DNA of 64,000 nt from an uncultured Clostridia bacterium (GCA_947626165.1 CANQRG010000002.1:124001-188000), one strand, 5' to 3'. Shown: positions 1-8,356, counted from the first letter of the stretch. Notes: a model not told the origin generated them from the sequence alone. Numbers and translations: made by a program.

Positions 1-75
1 CTCAAACATTTGCTCCTGACCTTCCTCATCTACAAGAGTATACAAATCAGGCTGCATATCCATTTCTTCGTTCAT
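1..75 (-). CDS. DUF1292 domain protein, N-terminal part
   Basis: Only the first 25 codons lie in the window; the gene continues past the left edge. The start is an ATG at 73-75 with an AGGAGG ribosome-binding site at about 85-90. The visible peptide, MNEEMDMQPDLYTLVDEEG and on, has the 'LVDEEGxEQxFE' opening typical of DUF1292 (YrzB-like) proteins, which are short acidic proteins of unknown function common in Firmicutes. The assignment rests on this short stretch only. Confidence 0.6.
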   Translation of the reverse strand, partial: MNEEMDMQPDLYTLVDEEGQEQMFE

Positions 76-263
76 AACTAAAAACCTCCTAAAAAATTCT
101 AAACATATTTATGCAATTTTTCGGTTAATAAAAAAGTTATGGTGTTTAAAAAGTATATTATCACCACAACACTCATATTATAATATAAAAGAAATTAAAA
201 GTCAAGCAGATTTTGTAAAAGTAAAATTAAATAAAAAAATTATAAAAAAGTTGAAAAAAACTA

Positions 264-292
264 TTGACAACAGCTAAGAGATGTGTTATATT
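264..292 (+). promoter_or_regulatory. Promoter of the large non-coding RNA
   Basis: TTGACA at 264-269 and TATATT at 287-292 are separated by 17 bases. No protein gene follows for more than 700 bases, so this promoter appears to drive the structured RNA that ends at the terminator near 1022. Confidence 0.7.
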
Positions 293-298
293 ATAATT

Positions 299-1022
299 GA
301 AGAAAGGAAAAAGATTAAAATTAACAAAAGTTTATTGAGTTTTCCTAACTTCAAAATTCTAATTAAGGAGAAAGGTCCGATGAACGGTTAAGATTAAATC
401 CTAAAACAATTATTTGAAAAGGAGATCAGTCCGATGTGCTAATGTAGTGTATTGAGAAATACTAAAGCAAATCAAATTTTTGAATAGGAGAATAGTCCGA
501 TGAACAGTTAAGACTGAGTAGCTTTGAGGTGTTATACATCAAAGAGTTACTGTTAAAGCCGAGATTGGAATTTAAGGAAAGGGCGTGATAGGAATGTTAA
601 AAAGAAGACTTAAAGCCTATCAAGACCGATTGATCAAAATTTGAAAAGAAAGAGGCGAGTCCAATGGCAACAGAAGATGCATCAATGTTAGTTAGCTTGA
701 AGGTAGGCTCGGCTGTTATATAAATGAAATCTAAGTTCAGAATCTGAATTAACTGAAAAAGATTTAAACTAACGAAGCTATAACAAAAGCCGCAGACATT
801 TAGGTATACGTTGATACAGAAAGTAAGATTACAAATAAAGTAATAACATTCAAAATTGGTTTGGAGCTTAACGGATGCAGTGTTAAGACTAAGTGATTTA
901 AGTCTGTGAAGTATATCGGAAGAGTGCAGCCGATTACTAAATCAGAATTAGATGTGATTTAGAATACAAATTAAATATAATTAACGAAATTAAAATCCCT
1001 CGGCTAAGCCGGGGGATTTTTT
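299..1022 (+). ncRNA. Large structured non-coding RNA, about 720 nt (ROOL/GOLLD/OLE size class)
   Basis: A sigma-A-like promoter (264-292) and an intrinsic terminator (994-1022) bracket about 720 bases with no credible ORF on either strand. The interval holds four boxes GTCC(G/A)ATG at 375-382, 429-436, 495-502 and 659-666. The first three follow GGAGA; the fourth follows GAGGCGA. Several hairpins can be read directly: CTTTGA/TCAAAG near 522-544, GATAGG/CCTATC near 588-621, TTCAG/CTGAA near 735-748, AGACT/AGTCT near 886-905, ATCGG/CCGAT near 916-935. A long-range helix pairs GGCTGTTATA near 711-720 with TATAAC and AGCC near 780-791. Size and compact folding fit the large ornate RNAs such as ROOL (frequent in rumen Firmicutes), GOLLD or OLE. 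I cannot assign the class without a covariance search. A degraded protein gene is less likely because stops are dense and the helices are many. Confidence 0.6.
994..1022 (+). terminator. Intrinsic terminator of the large RNA
   Basis: The stem CCCTCGGC / GCCGGGGG has a TAA loop and is followed by ATTTTTT. It lies at the end of the ORF-free transcription unit. Confidence 0.85.
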
Positions 1023-1205
1023 GCTGAGTAGATATGTCTTAATTTGTCACATTTCAATGACTTTTGGAATAATATATTTTATCAGTGAATTTAAAAGCTT
1101 CATAAATGCAGAGAGTGGCATAAGCGGATAATATTGCGTGTGTGTTCATTTATGTCCATAGGGGAGCTTTCAGCATGGAGCTTTTATTCTCACTGTAAAA
1201 TAAAT
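1023..1205. other. Intergenic stretch with nothing recognised
   Basis: About 180 AT-rich bases lie between the ncRNA terminator and the LCP gene terminator. A GGAGCTTT motif occurs twice around 1162-1182, but I see no ORF, promoter or strong structure. Confidence 0.4.
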
Positions 1206-1232
1206 GTGGGTGTGCTTCTTCGGTACACCCAC
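1206..1232 (-). terminator. Terminator of the LCP gene
   Basis: GTGGGTGT and ACACCCAC form a perfect stem about 30 bases past the LCP stop codon. On the minus strand it is followed by ATTTATTTTA. The plus strand also has a T-rich tail, so it may act in both directions. Confidence 0.6.
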
Positions 1233-1262
1233 TTTGAATTTTATTGACTATATACTCGACTA

Positions 1263-2918
1263 TTAATAACCGTAAATAGTTTTTCTAAGCAATGCTGAAT
1301 TCTTTTCAAAATCAACAACCATTATTGAAGAACCGCCTGCGCCTGTTCCATATTCCCAATACCTCTTATCTGACGTACTATCTTCATCTCCGAAAGGTAT
1401 TCTCAACTCAATGCGTTCATAACCGAGAATAAACGGCGCCCTAAGAGACAGGAAGTAAAGCTGGTTCTTAGTCATATTGGTGGTAATTTGCGGAAAAACA
1501 TTTTCAAGCATTTTATTTATATCGAAAATACCGGCGCTTTTGATTTTGTCAATAACCATATTAAGAACCTTCCTTTGCCGGTCCGTTCTGCCAAAGTCGG
1601 TACCTGTAGTTCCATCAATATGCCTTATCCTTGCATATGCAAGAGCTTGATTTCCATTCATATGGATTTTTCCGCCCTTTTTAAGATAATCAGTACCTCT
1701 TTCATTTTTAAGATACTTATTCTGCTCGCCTAAAGGATCAGTCATAGCCTGAGCTTCAGCGTCTGAGATTTCTATATCCAGACCTCCTAGCGCGTCGATA
1801 ATATCAATAAACGAGAAGAAATCTATCTGTATATAGTGGTCTATCTGAATGTTGAAGTTTTGCTCAATGGTGTCCATAACAAGCTCAGGACCGCCGTTGT
1901 TAAAGGCGGCATTTATTTTATTTTCACCAAAGCCGGGAATTTCAACATACATATCTCTCATAAATGAGGTCTGTACAAGCTGTTTGCTGTCTTTGTTAAT
2001 AGACAAAAGTATCATAGAATCAGAACGTGCTCTTTCATCTTCTGTTCTTGAATCACTGCCGATAATCAGTATGTTTTCGACTTTGTCTGATGAAATAACG
2101 CTTGCCGAGTTTGCAACTCTGTCTCCCGTATCTACAAGATTCATAAGACCGATATAATGAAGGATAAGTGCTGAAAGCAAACCGAATATAATAAGAATCA
2201 ACAGAATAAGGATAAGCAAAAACTTCTTGAAAGTAAATCTTCTTTTCTTCTTACCCTTTTTATTTCTCTTATCGTGCCTGTCAAAATCGTCACTTTCACG
2301 AGGTTTGTTTCTTTCATAACCTCTTTCATAACCTCTGTCATAATCTCTGTTATAATCTCTGTTATTATAATATTCTTGCTGACGACCATTAGACTGAGGG
2401 CGCCTTGTGTTTTGATAATTTTGATTTTCTCTGTAATTACCATTTCGTCTCGGCGGAGGGTTTTGATTTCTGTTTGGGTAGTTTCTGTTTTGATTTCCTC
2501 TGCCTTGATTCTGGCTGCGTCTTGTATATCGGTCTTCATATCCGAAATCATTATTATTCATATTAGCTTGTCCGTTTCCTTTGTTTTGATTTTGTCCGTA
2601 ACCTCTATAATAATCATCGTACGGATTTTGTTTATATTCATTATAACCGTTTTGGTTATTGTAGTTTCTGTCGTTATTTGAGCGCCTGTAATTAGGATTC
2701 TGAAAAGGGTTTTCCTTTTTGTAGTCTCTGTAAGGATCCATATCTATGTTTATTTCCTCGTGAAAGCCCTTGGCAAACTCTGCACCTAGTTCTTCTTCCT
2801 TAGGCTCTGCACTAAATGCTCTATCATAATAATCAGCGAAGCTTTCCTTGCTTTTTTTACCCTTAAAGTGATATGTTCCGTCGCTATTCACAGAATCGTT
2901 TTCGTCGTATTTCATCAT
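1263..2918 (-). CDS. LytR-CpsA-Psr (LCP) family cell-wall polymer ligase with long disordered N-terminus
   Basis: LCP proteins transfer polyprenyl-linked polymers such as teichoic acid or capsule to peptidoglycan outside the cell. The 551-aa protein has three parts. Residues 1-225 are cytoplasmic, very rich in N, Q, R, Y and G, and include short RDY/RGYER repeats at about 187-203. A lysine-rich stretch precedes a membrane segment at about 233-255. The LCP domain starts near 283 and shows GSDSR, RSDSM, RDMYVEIPG and YARIRHIDG...GRTDRQRKV, including the arginines that bind the lipid pyrophosphate. The tail is much longer than usual for the family. AAGGAGGGG lies just upstream; the second ATG (2915) is also possible. 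The gene is alone, with its own promoter and terminator. Confidence 0.93.
   Translation of the reverse strand: MMKYDENDSVNSDGTYHFKGKKSKESFADYYDRAFSAEPKEEELGAEFAKGFHEEINIDMDPYRDYKKENPFQNPNYRRSNNDRNYNNQNGYNEYKQNPYDDYYRGYGQNQNKGNGQANMNNNDFGYEDRYTRRSQNQGRGNQNRNYPNRNQNPPPRRNGNYRENQNYQNTRRPQSNGRQQEYYNNRDYNRDYDRGYERGYERNKPRESDDFDRHDKRNKKGKKKRRFTFKKFLLILILLILIIFGLLSALILHYIGLMNLVDTGDRVANSASVISSDKVENILIIGSDSRTEDERARSDSMILLSINKDSKQLVQTSFMRDMYVEIPGFGENKINAAFNNGGPELVMDTIEQNFNIQIDHYIQIDFFSFIDIIDALGGLDIEISDAEAQAMTDPLGEQNKYLKNERGTDYLKKGGKIHMNGNQALAYARIRHIDGTTGTDFGRTDRQRKVLNMVIDKIKSAGIFDINKMLENVFPQITTNMTKNQLYFLSLRAPFILGYERIELRIPFGDEDSTSDKRYWEYGTGAGGSSIMVVDFEKNSALLRKTIYGY
2300..2375 (-). repeat. Short tandem repeats encoding the RDY/RGYER tail of the LCP protein
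   Basis: Units of about 15 bases of the type CATAACCTCTTT / CATAATCTCTGTT (plus strand) recur four to five times. They translate to R-D/G-Y-N/E repeats in the disordered region. Such arrays can change length by slippage. Confidence 0.6.
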
Positions 2919-2943
2919 TTACCCCTCCTTAGGAGCCGATTTT

Positions 2944-2972
2944 ATTATATATTCTTTACATATAAAAGTCAA
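2944..2972 (-). promoter_or_regulatory. Promoter of the LCP gene
   Basis: On the minus strand TTGACT (2967-2972) and TATAAT (2944-2949) are 17 bases apart, about 25 bases before the start codon. Confidence 0.65.
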
Positions 2973-3111
2973 ATTATAGACTTTTATAAATTTTTTAGAA
3001 TATCAATTAGAAAGTCTAGACTGTATATCTTCTTGAATAGTATTTTTCTCCGTTTTTGTAGTATCAGTATATCACAAAATAGGCAAGGTGTCTAATTAGG
3101 GGATCATTATG

Positions 3112-3140
3112 TTGCTATTAGTTTATAAATATGGTATAAT
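3112..3140 (+). promoter_or_regulatory. Promoter of the following membrane protein gene
   Basis: TTGCTA (3112-3117) and TATAAT (3135-3140) have 17-base spacing, about 27 bases before the chosen start codon. Confidence 0.55.
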
Positions 3141-3166
3141 AATCAAGAAAAGATGTGGTGATTTTA

Positions 3167-3730
3167 ATGAAAGAAAAAATACTTTATACGATCGCAAGAG
3201 TAGGAATTCTGTTGATGGCGAACGTCATTTGCTCTGTACTTTCTATAACTTTGGTATCGTGGGTGTCTAATCTGTTTGTAACAGGCAGCGGAGGTAAAAT
3301 CAAAATCAAGGAGGCTTTCTTTGAGGGCGGGGTTTATTCTTTTGTTGCGTGGCTTCTTGTGCTGATTATTCTGTTGATCTTGTTTATCGACGACGGTGTA
3401 AAGCATTCTGCATATGAAAGCTATGACAGCACATCTACATCTATTGTTCTTATATTGATGTTTGCGGTTTACTATGTACCGATTTTGTTTATGAACAAAA
3501 CTTCGGGAAACACAGAAACAGGTTTTAAGGGATTTTATTTTCCATGCAAATGGATAAGCGAACGGTTTTCTCTAATCTACGAGGTTTCAGCGCTTATCAG
3601 TATTGGCGTAACGCTTATCCTGTGCCTTGTTGGATATATGATTGCCCATGCAGTATATATGAAAAAGCATCCGGTACTTGACTGGAGAGTTAAGAACCCG
3701 AATGCAGAGTATGCGTCGAAGGACGAGTAG
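3167..3730 (+). CDS. Four-segment membrane protein of unknown function
   Basis: I do not recognise the family. The 187-aa product has four hydrophobic segments at about residues 12-34, 54-74, 91-112 and 145-168, short loops, and a charged C-terminal tail. I chose ATG 3167 because GGTG lies seven to ten bases upstream; a GTG at 3155 is in frame but overlaps that site. The gene stands alone between a clear promoter and a shared terminator, converging on the carboxypeptidase gene, so it is probably transcribed by itself. Confidence 0.65.
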   Translation: MKEKILYTIARVGILLMANVICSVLSITLVSWVSNLFVTGSGGKIKIKEAFFEGGVYSFVAWLLVLIILLILFIDDGVKHSAYESYDSTSTSIVLILMFAVYYVPILFMNKTSGNTETGFKGFYFPCKWISERFSLIYEVSALISIGVTLILCLVGYMIAHAVYMKKHPVLDWRVKNPNAEYASKDE

Positions 3731-3755
3731 GAATAAATTATTAAATGACTAGGAA

Positions 3756-3788
3756 AAAACAGCACTCCTTTTGGAATGCTGTTTTTCT
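3756..3788. terminator. Bidirectional terminator
   Basis: AACAGCACTCC pairs with GGAATGCTGTT with one mismatch, flanked by A and T tracts on both sides. It separates two convergent genes. Confidence 0.75.
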
Positions 3789-3794
3789 TATGAT

Positions 3795-5183
3795 TTATTT
3801 ATTATCGATATATTCTTGTTCTTTACGTTTGTTTTTATTTGTTATTGCTTTAAAAACAATTATATAAATAACAACCGCCAAAATAATTATAACAAGAGCA
3901 ATTTTGAACTGCTTTGAGGAGAAAAACCTGCTCGCAACAGCTGCTTCAGCCTTAACTGATGCGCGTGGTAAATCGCTTGTTGCTACCAGCTTTACCGACC
4001 CTATTGTTTCACCCTCGTAAATAAGTTCAAGATTTCCCAGAGTGTCGTTTTTGTAAACAGGCGCAACAATGTTTTTGTCGACTGTTATTTTTCTTTCAAC
4101 CTTGCTCATATCTATCGAATTAAGCCAGATTTTTGAAACCTCATTAGCAGGCTTCAGTGTGACAAAATCTGCGCCCTTTCCATATAAAACATTTGCCTCA
4201 GTTATCTCCTCGTTTTCTTCAACAAAGACGTTGTAACCAAGATTTTCGTAAGCCCACATATATAGCTTCTTGTGGTCCTCACAGTTGTACATTACATCGT
4301 TGCCGTTCTTGTCCTGTGCAGGAGCCTTCATTGAAACTATCAGATAAGTATATCCGTTTTTAGTTGCAACAGATGCCAAACACCTTCCTGCTTCGTCGTA
4401 AAATCCTGTTTTGATTCCGTTTACATATCCATAGTAGAAGTCGGAGGTTTCGTCAAGCAGTGAATTAGTATTTACAACAGTCGTGCCGTTTGAGAGAGTG
4501 TAGCTGTACTTTGAGGTGATCTCGGTAAAAATAGGGTAGTTATTAATAGCGTATTTACAGAGAATTGCCTGATCACGGCAGGTCGTCATATTTACGTTTC
4601 CGTTAAGGTCAAGACCGTGTGCATTATAGTAGACAGTATTTTTCATTCCGAGCGACCCTGCTTTAGCGTTCATCATTTCAACAAAGCCGTCTATAGAACC
4701 GCCTATGTTTACTGCGATTATGTTAGCAGCTTCGCAGGCTGACGGAATCATCAGCGCACATAGCAGGTCATAATAGCTTAGTTTTTCATTTTTCTCAATG
4801 CCGGCAGTCGATGCAAAAGTGTTTTCAAGCTCTTTGAAAGCCTCGTTTCCTGCGGAGACTTTTGTCTTTTTCAGGCTTTCAACGTCGTCCTTGAATTCGT
4901 CAAGCACCAGAACGCAGGTCATAATTTTAGTAAGCGACGCAGGAGCATATTGTACGTCTGCGTTTTTATCAAGAATAACGTCCTCAGCGTCCAGATTTTC
5001 CATGTATACAGCTTCAGATGTAAGCCTTATCCCTTCGGCTTCCGGAGTAAAATTATAAGCCCCTGCCGAAATTGAAAAGATACTGGAAATCAATGAAATG
5101 ATGACGGTTATAGTTGTTACTAAAGATATTTTATTAAAAGCCCTTCTATTAAGAGCATTTTTATTTTTAAAAAAGTTATTCAT
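3795..5183 (-). CDS. Membrane-anchored D-alanyl-D-alanine carboxypeptidase (peptidase S11, PBP5-like)
   Basis: Enzymes of this family remove the terminal D-alanine of peptidoglycan stem peptides at the outer face of the membrane. The 462-aa protein has an N-terminal signal or anchor segment (about 18-42), the catalytic SLTK box with Ser83 and Lys86, and a KTG triad at 258-260. The second active-site motif, usually SxN, reads Ser148-Ala-Cys150, so the asparagine is replaced by cysteine. A beta-rich C-terminal domain (about 300-415) is followed by a membrane segment (about 425-447) and a lysine-rich tail, so the protein may be anchored at both ends. The start ATG has GAGGG eight bases upstream. 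It is monocistronic. Confidence 0.92.
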   Translation of the reverse strand: MNNFFKNKNALNRRAFNKISLVTTITVIISLISSIFSISAGAYNFTPEAEGIRLTSEAVYMENLDAEDVILDKNADVQYAPASLTKIMTCVLVLDEFKDDVESLKKTKVSAGNEAFKELENTFASTAGIEKNEKLSYYDLLCALMIPSACEAANIIAVNIGGSIDGFVEMMNAKAGSLGMKNTVYYNAHGLDLNGNVNMTTCRDQAILCKYAINNYPIFTEITSKYSYTLSNGTTVVNTNSLLDETSDFYYGYVNGIKTGFYDEAGRCLASVATKNGYTYLIVSMKAPAQDKNGNDVMYNCEDHKKLYMWAYENLGYNVFVEENEEITEANVLYGKGADFVTLKPANEVSKIWLNSIDMSKVERKITVDKNIVAPVYKNDTLGNLELIYEGETIGSVKLVATSDLPRASVKAEAAVASRFFSSKQFKIALVIIILAVVIYIIVFKAITNKNKRKEQEYIDNK

Positions 5184-5329
5184 TATGTATCCCTCAACAA
5201 ATAAATTACTAAAATATTATATGTTAAATAAATCATTATAAGACTAAGTACATTATAGCAAATAATATGTCGTTTGAAAAGGAGTTTATAAAAATTTAAT
5301 GAAATTGGCAAATGCAAGTTGAGCTTGTA

Positions 5330-6076
5330 TTAAAAATCATTTTTTCTTACCGCATATATAAACGAATTTCCTGTTTTGCCAACTTTTTCTACAAGCTCAA
5401 GATAAGATAAAATATTAAGCGTAGTCTGCGCCGTATTGAGATGAATACCTGCACAGTCGGCAAAATCCTTTGATGTAAACCCTTTGGGCAGGTTTTCTGG
5501 AATAAACTGTCTGTAATCGTCTACGCAGTTGAACTCAACCTCGTCGATAATATCAATAGGTATTCTATCGCATCTTGATGAGCCTCGTTTTCTGTTTTTT
5601 GACCAGCCGTTTAAATACCTTATGTCCTCCATTTCCAAAAGAAGAAGTCTTAGGTGCATTCTCGGGTTGTCAAGAGTATACTTTATTGAGTAAAGCTCAT
5701 GTATTGCGTCGTAAATGGTTGCTTTGTGAGGTGATTTACGTCTGCTGGTGTATTCTCCTGTTTTTGGGTCGAGCCACGAAATATATTTTACGGCGGGTAG
5801 GGCAGTTACGACAGTTACATCGCAAAACTCTAAAAAGCAGTCTAGCTTTTTAATAAGCTTGTAAAAAGAACGGGTCTGGATCTCTATAATTCCTGTTTCG
5901 CTTACTATGTCGGCTACAAAGTTTCCTATCTTTACCTCTTGACTGTCGGAAAATGGCTGATAGTATTCTTTTAAAACTGCGTGCATAGTCTTTTCACTAA
6001 GTGTGCCTATACCTTTTCTGTCACGCTTGTTTCCGACTATCCTGTCGCAAGCGTCTAAAAAAGCCTGTCTGTTCAT
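5330..6076 (-). CDS. Unknown protein with PD-(D/E)XK nuclease-like N-terminus and winged-helix-like C-terminus
   Basis: This 248-aa protein belongs to no family I can name with confidence. Residues about 20-75 run through a conserved acidic pattern: EKTMHAVLKEYY, then FVADIV and IIEIQTRSF. The spacing of Glu, Asp and E-x-Q resembles the PD-(D/E)XK fold; glutamine in place of lysine is known from CoiA-like nucleases. Residues about 200-240 (SKDFADCAGIHLNTAQTTLNIL followed by a LELVEKVGK wing) look like a DNA-binding winged helix. It has its own intergenic spaces on both sides and is not part of the downstream envelope genes. A DNA- or RNA-processing role is inference only. Confidence 0.6.
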   Translation of the reverse strand: MNRQAFLDACDRIVGNKRDRKGIGTLSEKTMHAVLKEYYQPFSDSQEVKIGNFVADIVSETGIIEIQTRSFYKLIKKLDCFLEFCDVTVVTALPAVKYISWLDPKTGEYTSRRKSPHKATIYDAIHELYSIKYTLDNPRMHLRLLLLEMEDIRYLNGWSKNRKRGSSRCDRIPIDIIDEVEFNCVDDYRQFIPENLPKGFTSKDFADCAGIHLNTAQTTLNILSYLELVEKVGKTGNSFIYAVRKNDF

Positions 6077-6188
6077 ATAATCTCCTAAATAACAGTGTTT
6101 GTTGTATTATCAATAAAAAAGCATCAAAACTATTATTACAACAGAGTTGATGCTAGATTTTCAATATAAGTTTAGCACAGTATCGGTC

Positions 6189-6425
6189 TTAATCCTCAAT
6201 ATCGACCATAATTTTCTTACCTTCTTTAGATGCTTTTGCACGCATTACTATACGAATAGCCTTAGCTATTCTTCCTTGCTTTCCGATAACTCTGCCCATA
6301 TCGTCAGGGGCAACATGAAGGTGGAATGTGATAATGCCTTCATCATTTGGTTCATCTTCAATAATCTCTACAGAGCCTTTATCTTCGACAAGCTCAGTAA
6401 CCAATGTTTTTAGTAACTCTTTCAT
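6189..6425 (-). CDS. khpA: KH-domain RNA-binding protein KhpA (YlqC)
   Basis: KhpA is a small KH-domain protein that pairs with KhpB in many Firmicutes and affects cell division and small-RNA function. The 78-aa product carries the GxxG loop as GKQG inside GRVIGKQGRIAKAIR. I start at ATG 6423-6425, which has AAGGAG at about nine bases; an upstream in-frame ATG would add 16 non-homologous residues. It is the last gene of the ylxM-ffh-rpsP-khpA operon. The rimM-trmD-rplS genes that often follow in Bacillus are absent here. Confidence 0.93.
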   Translation of the reverse strand: MKELLKTLVTELVEDKGSVEIIEDEPNDEGIITFHLHVAPDDMGRVIGKQGRIAKAIRIVMRAKASKEGKKIMVDIED

Positions 6426-6552
6426 AATATATTTCTCCTTAGCACCCCCACTGAGAGGAAGCCTCCGCATCAAGCGGCAGGCTTAAAAGCAGGATCTGAT
6501 AATTGTAGTAGATGTTGTGGGGTTTGTGTAAAACTCCTGCTTTGGTCTGGTA

Positions 6553-6795
6553 TTAAATAATACCGTTTTTCTTCAAAATTGTCTTTACAGTGTCTGTAGG
6601 CTGTGCGCCGTTTGCTATCCATGACTTAGCCTTTTCGCCGTCAACACTAACAACTGACGGTTCCTTTGTTGGATCGTAATATCCGATTTCCTCGATAAAT
6701 CTTCCGTCTCTCGGATATCTTGAATCAGCAACAACAATACGATAGAAAGGTGCTTTTTTAGCGCCCATTCTTCTCAGTCTGATTTTAACTGCCAT
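6553..6795 (-). CDS. rpsP: 30S ribosomal protein S16
   Basis: The 80-aa sequence [20 protein letters not shown] with [16 protein letters not shown] is a textbook bacterial S16, which binds 16S rRNA during 30S assembly. Length is normal. It follows ffh by 58 bases and precedes khpA by 127 bases, the usual neighbourhood. Confidence 0.98.
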   Translation of the reverse strand: MAVKIRLRRMGAKKAPFYRIVVADSRYPRDGRFIEEIGYYDPTKEPSVVSVDGEKAKSWIANGAQPTDTVKTILKKNGII

Positions 6796-6853
6796 TTTAA
6801 TTTCACCTCCATATCAGAATATAAAATTATGCTATTGCAATAATTAACTAATA

Positions 6854-8257
6854 CTAAAACGGCATTCCGCTTCCGTGATATCCGCCGTTTCCGGGAATAC
6901 CTGACATACCGCCGCCCAATCCTCCGAGCATATTGCGCATTTTTTTTCTGCCCATTTTACCTTTTGAAAAATTCTTCATCTGCTTCATCATTTTATTCAT
7001 CTGGTCGTATTGTTTCAAAAGTCGGTTTACATCTTCAATCTTTGTTCCGCTGCCCGATGCAATCCTGCGTTTTCTGTTGGGATTTATAATATTAGGCTTT
7101 TCACGCTCATTAGGCGTCATAGACTGTATTATCGCTTCAAGACGTGTAAACTGTCTCTCATCAATATCAGCGTCTTTTATCTGATTTCCCAATCCCGGAA
7201 TCATTCCGATTAATGATTTTATAGAACCCATTTTCTGAATTTGCTTAAGTTGGCTCAATAGGTCGTTAAGGTCAAATCCTTTTTCCGTAACCTTTTTTGC
7301 AAGCCTTTTTGCGTCCTCTTCATCGACGTTTTCAGACGCCTTTTCTATAAGAGTAAGCATATCGCCCATTCCGAGAATTCTCGAAGCCATACGCTCAGGG
7401 TGGAACACCTCAAACTCGTCCAGCTTTTCTCCTATACCGACAAACTTTATAGGCTTTCCGGTAACAGCCAGTACAGACAGCGCAGCGCCGCCTCTTGTAT
7501 CGGAATCAAGCTTTGTAAGTATAACGCTGTCTATGCCAAGCGTTTTGTCAAAGCTCTCTGCAACATTAACCGCGTCCTGTCCTGTCATCGCATCGACAAC
7601 TAGAACGATCTCATTAGGCTCTGCGATTTTCTTTATATCAGAAAGCTCTTTCATAAGCTCTTCGTCAATGTGAAGCCGTCCTGCGGTATCGAGTATAACC
7701 AAATCGTTTCCGTGGTCGCCTGCGTGCTTTAAGGCTTCTTTTACGATTTTTCTGGGGTTTATTTGTCCCATTTCATAAACCGGAACTCCTGCTTTTTCAC
7801 CGACGATTTTCAACTGGTCTATAGCGGCTGGACGGTAAACGTCGCAGGCAACAAGCAGCGGACGCTTGCTCTGCTTTTCTTTAAAGTATTTTGCAAGTTT
7901 AGCCGAGTGGGTAGTCTTACCGCTTCCCTGAAGTCCGCACATCATAACGATACACGGAGGCTTGTTTGGAAAGTTGATTTTAGCGTTGGATTCACCCATC
8001 AAAGCTATAAGCTCGTCGTTTACGATTTTTATAACCTGCTGAGCAGGAGTAAGGCTGTTTAAAACCTCTTCGCCGACTGCACGTTCTGACACCTTTGATA
8101 CAAAGTCTTTAACTACCTTGTAGCTTACGTCGGCTTCGAGCAGTGCCATCTTGACTTCGCGCATTGCGGTTTTAACATCAGATTCGTTAAGTTTTCCTTT
8201 ATTTTTAAGACGCTTGAAAACGCCGTTTAATTTTTCAGAAAGTCCCTCAAACGCCAT
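6854..8257 (-). CDS. ffh: Signal recognition particle protein Ffh (SRP54)
   Basis: Ffh is the GTPase of the signal recognition particle and targets nascent membrane and secreted proteins to FtsY and SecYEG. The 467-aa protein shows the N domain, the G domain with GLQGSGKTT (108-116), DTAGR, TKLDSDTRGG and the closing G-domain motifs, and a C-terminal M domain ending in a glycine- and methionine-rich tail (KKMRNMLGGLGGGMSG). The length is slightly above the usual 440-450 because of that tail. It follows ylxM by 99 bases in the conserved operon. Confidence 0.98.
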   Translation of the reverse strand: MAFEGLSEKLNGVFKRLKNKGKLNESDVKTAMREVKMALLEADVSYKVVKDFVSKVSERAVGEEVLNSLTPAQQVIKIVNDELIALMGESNAKINFPNKPPCIVMMCGLQGSGKTTHSAKLAKYFKEKQSKRPLLVACDVYRPAAIDQLKIVGEKAGVPVYEMGQINPRKIVKEALKHAGDHGNDLVILDTAGRLHIDEELMKELSDIKKIAEPNEIVLVVDAMTGQDAVNVAESFDKTLGIDSVILTKLDSDTRGGAALSVLAVTGKPIKFVGIGEKLDEFEVFHPERMASRILGMGDMLTLIEKASENVDEEDAKRLAKKVTEKGFDLNDLLSQLKQIQKMGSIKSLIGMIPGLGNQIKDADIDERQFTRLEAIIQSMTPNEREKPNIINPNRKRRIASGSGTKIEDVNRLLKQYDQMNKMMKQMKNFSKGKMGRKKMRNMLGGLGGGMSGIPGNGGYHGSGMPF

Positions 8258-8356
8258 AGTGTTCTCCTTTAATCATTGACAGTTTAGATTGATTTTTAAT
8301 TGTTATGTTCGCAAATTATAAAACTTTCCTACTTTAAAAGTAAGGTAGCCGCTATT

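Noticed and set aside
364-666. GTCC(G/A)ATG boxes as CRISPR repeats
   Set aside because: Conserved core is only about eight bases plus GGAGA, spacing is irregular (54, 66, 164 bases) and no cas gene is near.
840-950. Degraded protein gene inside the ncRNA region (VYVDTESKITNKVITFKIGL-like frame)
   Set aside because: The open stretch is only about 26 codons, lacks a start, and overlaps hairpins that explain the sequence better.
2274-2681. 135-codon hydrophobic frame opposite the LCP gene
   Set aside because: It is the complement of low-complexity N/R/Y codons; the V/I/S-rich product is an artefact of that bias.
6147-6413. Plus-strand 88-codon frame over khpA
   Set aside because: It is antisense to the conserved KH-domain gene.
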